Of a stretch of DNA of 64,000 bases, positions 62,000 through 64,000 are shown one piece after another. Below the pieces are notes generated by a model. That model did not search any database. It was not told the DNA's origin and worked only from the letters and a program-made list of their open reading frames with translations. The stretch is from Tropicimonas sediminicola. GTDB taxonomy: Bacteria; Pseudomonadota; Alphaproteobacteria; Rhodobacterales; Rhodobacteraceae. The stretch lies in assembly GCF_900188335.1 (NCBI RefSeq), contig NZ_FZOY01000004.1:310001-374000 (forward strand). The letters run 5' to 3'. Made by a program: the position numbers and the translations under genes. The stretch's first letter is position 1. Each line of letters opens with the position of its first letter.

Positions 62000-62021
62000 C
62001 TGTGGTTCCGGCCTGTCGGGC

Positions 62022-62435
62022 TTACGCCTCGTCGGTGGCCTCTTCCCGGACGCGATCCTCGGCGCCCTTGGCAGCCGGGTCACGGTCGACCAGCTCGATG
62101 ATCGCCATCGGAGCCATATCGCCGTAGCGGAAGCCGGCCTTCAGAACACGGACGCAGCCGCCCGGGCGTTCGGCGTACCGCGGGCCGAGCACTTCGAACA
62201 GTTTCGCAACGTGCTTGTCCTGCTTCAGGCGCGAAGCGGCCTGACGGCGGGCGTGAAGGTCGCCGCGCTTGCCGAGCGTGATCAGCTTCTCGACGATCGG
62301 CTTGAGTTCCTTGGCCTTGGGCAGGGTCGTCTTGATCTGCTCGTGCTCGATCAGCGAGCCGGCCATGTTGGCGAAGAGCGCCTTGCGGTGCTCGTGGGTG
62401 CGGTTCAGGCGGCGGTATCCGCGGGCGTGACGCAT
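62022..62435 (-). CDS. rplQ: 50S ribosomal protein L17
   Basis: A 137-residue protein beginning [20 protein letters not shown] and continuing with [19 protein letters not shown] and [20 protein letters not shown], all diagnostic for bacterial L17. The acidic tail ([12 protein letters not shown]) is an alphaproteobacterial extension. It follows rpoA by 116 bases and precedes a strong terminator. Confidence 0.97.
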   Translation of the reverse strand: MRHARGYRRLNRTHEHRKALFANMAGSLIEHEQIKTTLPKAKELKPIVEKLITLGKRGDLHARRQAASRLKQDKHVAKLFEVLGPRYAERPGGCVRVLKAGFRYGDMAPMAIIELVDRDPAAKGAEDRVREEATDEA

Positions 62436-62551
62436 ATCTCAGTTCCTTCTAGCTTTTGCTTTGTCCGGCAGCCCATGCGTGCGGGCCGCTCTCCTTGGGG
62501 CGGGATTGCCCGGTAATTCGGGCGCGCCACGCGGGCGCGCCCGGTCGAAGA

Positions 62552-63568
62552 TCAGAACTGGTCTTCGAATTTCTTGGCGAGATCCTCGATGTTCTCCGGC
62601 GGCCACTCCTCGACATCCATGCCGAGGTGAAGGCCCATGCCCGAGAGCACTTCCTTGATCTCGTTGAGCGACTTGCGGCCGAAGTTCGGGGTGCGGAGCA
62701 TCTCGGCTTCGGTCTTCTGGATCAGGTCGCCGATGTAGACGATGTTGTCGTTCTTCAGGCAGTTGGCCGAGCGGACAGACAGTTCCAGCTCGTCGACCTT
62801 CTTCAGAAGCAGCGGGTTGAACTCGAGCCCGTCGTCCTCTTCCTGGCGGCCGGCGGCTTCCGGCTCCTCGAAGTTGACGAAGATGCTCAGCTGGTCCTGG
62901 AGGATGCGCGCGGCATAGGCCAGCGCGTCGTCCGGGGTCACCGAGCCGTCGGTCTCGATCTTCATGGTCAGCTTGTCGTAGTCCAGAACCTGGCCCTCGC
63001 GGGTCGGCTGAACGTCGTAGGAGACCTTCTTGACCGGCGAGTAGATCGCGTCGATCGGGATCAGGCCGATCGGGGCGTCCTCGGGACGATTCTTGTCGGC
63101 CGCGACATAGCCCTTGCCGGTGTTGACCGTCAGTTCCATGTAGAGATCCGCGCCGTCGTCGAGGTGGCAGATCACGTGGTCGCGGTTCAGGATCTCGATG
63201 CCGGCGGTCTCCGAGATGTCACCGGCGGTGACGGCGCCCGGGCCCTTGGCGGAAACCGACAGGCGCTTGGGTCCGTCGACATCCATCCGGATGGCAATGC
63301 CCTTGAGGTTCAGGACGATGTCGGTCACGTCCTCGCGGACGCCGGCAACGCTCGAGAACTCGTGCAGAACATTGTCGATCTGGACGCTGGTGATCGCCGC
63401 GCCTTGCAGCGAGGACAGCAGCACGCGACGCAGCGCGTTGCCGAGCGTCAGACCGAAGCCGCGCTCCAGCGGTTCGGCCACGACGGTCGCCTTGCGGCTC
63501 GCGTCGGCGCCGGGCTTGACCTCCAGCTGGGTCGGCTTGATGAGTTCCTGCCAGTTCTTGTGGATCAT
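62552..63568 (-). CDS. rpoA: DNA-directed RNA polymerase subunit alpha
   Basis: A 338-residue protein of standard length. The N-terminal domain has [24 protein letters not shown] and the C-terminal domain has [22 protein letters not shown] and [13 protein letters not shown], the region that contacts UP elements and activators. The ATG 63568 gives the typical start [12 protein letters not shown]; an in-frame ATG at 63583 would add five residues. Confidence 0.98.
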   Translation of the reverse strand: MIHKNWQELIKPTQLEVKPGADASRKATVVAEPLERGFGLTLGNALRRVLLSSLQGAAITSVQIDNVLHEFSSVAGVREDVTDIVLNLKGIAIRMDVDGPKRLSVSAKGPGAVTAGDISETAGIEILNRDHVICHLDDGADLYMELTVNTGKGYVAADKNRPEDAPIGLIPIDAIYSPVKKVSYDVQPTREGQVLDYDKLTMKIETDGSVTPDDALAYAARILQDQLSIFVNFEEPEAAGRQEEDDGLEFNPLLLKKVDELELSVRSANCLKNDNIVYIGDLIQKTEAEMLRTPNFGRKSLNEIKEVLSGMGLHLGMDVEEWPPENIEDLAKKFEDQF

Positions 63569-63640
63569 GTAGATCGCCTCCATACCTGTCCGTCTCCCAT
63601 GTCCGTGGAAACGGACGCCCGAGGTTCAAAATGCCAGAAC

Positions 63641-63666
63641 GGACCGCGCCTGTAGCGGCGCGATCC
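63641..63666 (-). other. hairpin between rpsK and rpoA
   Basis: A 10-bp stem (GGATCGCGCC with GGCGCGGTCC, one G-T pair) with a 6-base loop lies in the gap before rpoA. A second 6-bp stem (GTCCGT-TTCC-ACGGAC) is at 63601-63616. With no T-run these may be processing or regulatory structures in the leader of rpoA. Confidence 0.4.
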
Positions 63667-63686
63667 GAAAGAGTAAGCCCTGATCC

Positions 63687-64000
63687 TCAGACGCGGCGGC
63701 GCTTCGGAGGACGGCAACCGTTGTGCGCGATCGGCGTGACGTCGCGGATCGAGGTGATGTTGAAGCCGACGGCGGCCAGGGCGCGGAGCGCGCTCTCACG
63801 GCCGGAACCGGGGCCCTGCACCTCGACCTCGAGGGTCTTGACGCCGTGCTCCTGCGCCTTGCGGCCGGCATCTTCGGCGGCCATCTGAGCGGCGTAGGGG
63901 GTCGACTTCCGGGAGCCCTTGAAGCCCATCGTGCCGGCGGACGACCAGGAGATCGCGTTGCCCTGCACGTCGGAGATCAGGATCTTGGTGTTGTTGAACG
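63687..64000 (-). CDS. rpsK: 30S ribosomal protein S11, truncated by the window edge
   Basis: The last 104 or so residues are visible, reading [20 protein letters not shown] at the right edge and ending [29 protein letters not shown] and [13 protein letters not shown] are diagnostic for S11. The start and the preceding rpsM lie beyond the window. It is followed by rpoA and rplQ in the usual alpha-operon order. Confidence 0.97.
   Translation of the reverse strand, partial: FNNTKILISDVQGNAISWSSAGTMGFKGSRKSTPYAAQMAAEDAGRKAQEHGVKTLEVEVQGPGSGRESALRALAAVGFNITSIRDVTPIAHNGCRPPKRRRV

Overview
The window reads as GC-rich chromosomal DNA of an alphaproteobacterium, most likely a member of the Rhodobacteraceae (Roseobacter/Rhodobacter group). 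The markers are a bztABCD glutamate/aspartate transporter, a tauR-tpa-tauABC taurine locus, an ATP12-family F1-ATPase assembly chaperone, a DUF6525-like small protein, the order yidC-MOSC-engB-argB, and an rplQ-rpoA-rpsK ribosomal end. I see no insertion sequence, prophage or CRISPR array. Genes are dense and often overlap by 1-4 bases.

Left part (1-13.7 kb). After the tail of a sugar-type ABC ATPase come a small coiled-coil protein and a Na/Pi-cotransporter-like protein. A tightly packed minus-strand run follows: class I HMG-CoA reductase, UbiA-type prenyltransferase, a dikinase-like phosphotransferase without a PEP domain, a DUF3419/BtaA-like aminocarboxypropyl transferase, a phytol/dolichol-kinase-like membrane protein, a GNAT acyltransferase, an AMP-forming ligase and a hydroxypyruvate-isomerase-like enzyme. 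I do not recognise this set as a described pathway. It looks like a dedicated cluster for an isoprenoid-containing lipid or small molecule and is the most interesting part of the window.

13-20 kb is taurine uptake and catabolism: a TauE-type exporter, the MocR-type regulator, taurine-pyruvate aminotransferase, tauABC and a coupled GNAT. 20-31.5 kb holds a sodium:solute symporter with a strong terminator, a COG0523 metal-chaperone GTPase behind a Zur-box-like palindrome, a LysR gene facing a glyoxalase/esterase/GNAT/cupin/pirin operon that looks like quinone or electrophile defence, and 6-phosphogluconate dehydrogenase.

31.7-42.7 kb has tRNA-CAT, a fused oxidoreductase-SelD convergent with mnmH (selenium metabolism), a 2-oxoglutarate oxygenase, the ybbAP/tesA divergent trio, an FAD-linked 2-hydroxyacid dehydrogenase and ttcA. 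42.8-50.8 kb is an EAL-type c-di-GMP protein, the yidC-MOSC-engB operon, a short-chain dehydrogenase, and argB-ferredoxin-sixA. 50.9-55.4 kb is bztABCD. 55.7-59.7 kb holds crcB-rluC-HAD-ATP12 and a cytochrome c'/cytochrome b pair. 59.8-64 kb holds rarA, a LuxR solo, and rplQ-rpoA-rpsK running off the right edge.

All functional calls are from reading translated sequence and motifs; no database search was run.
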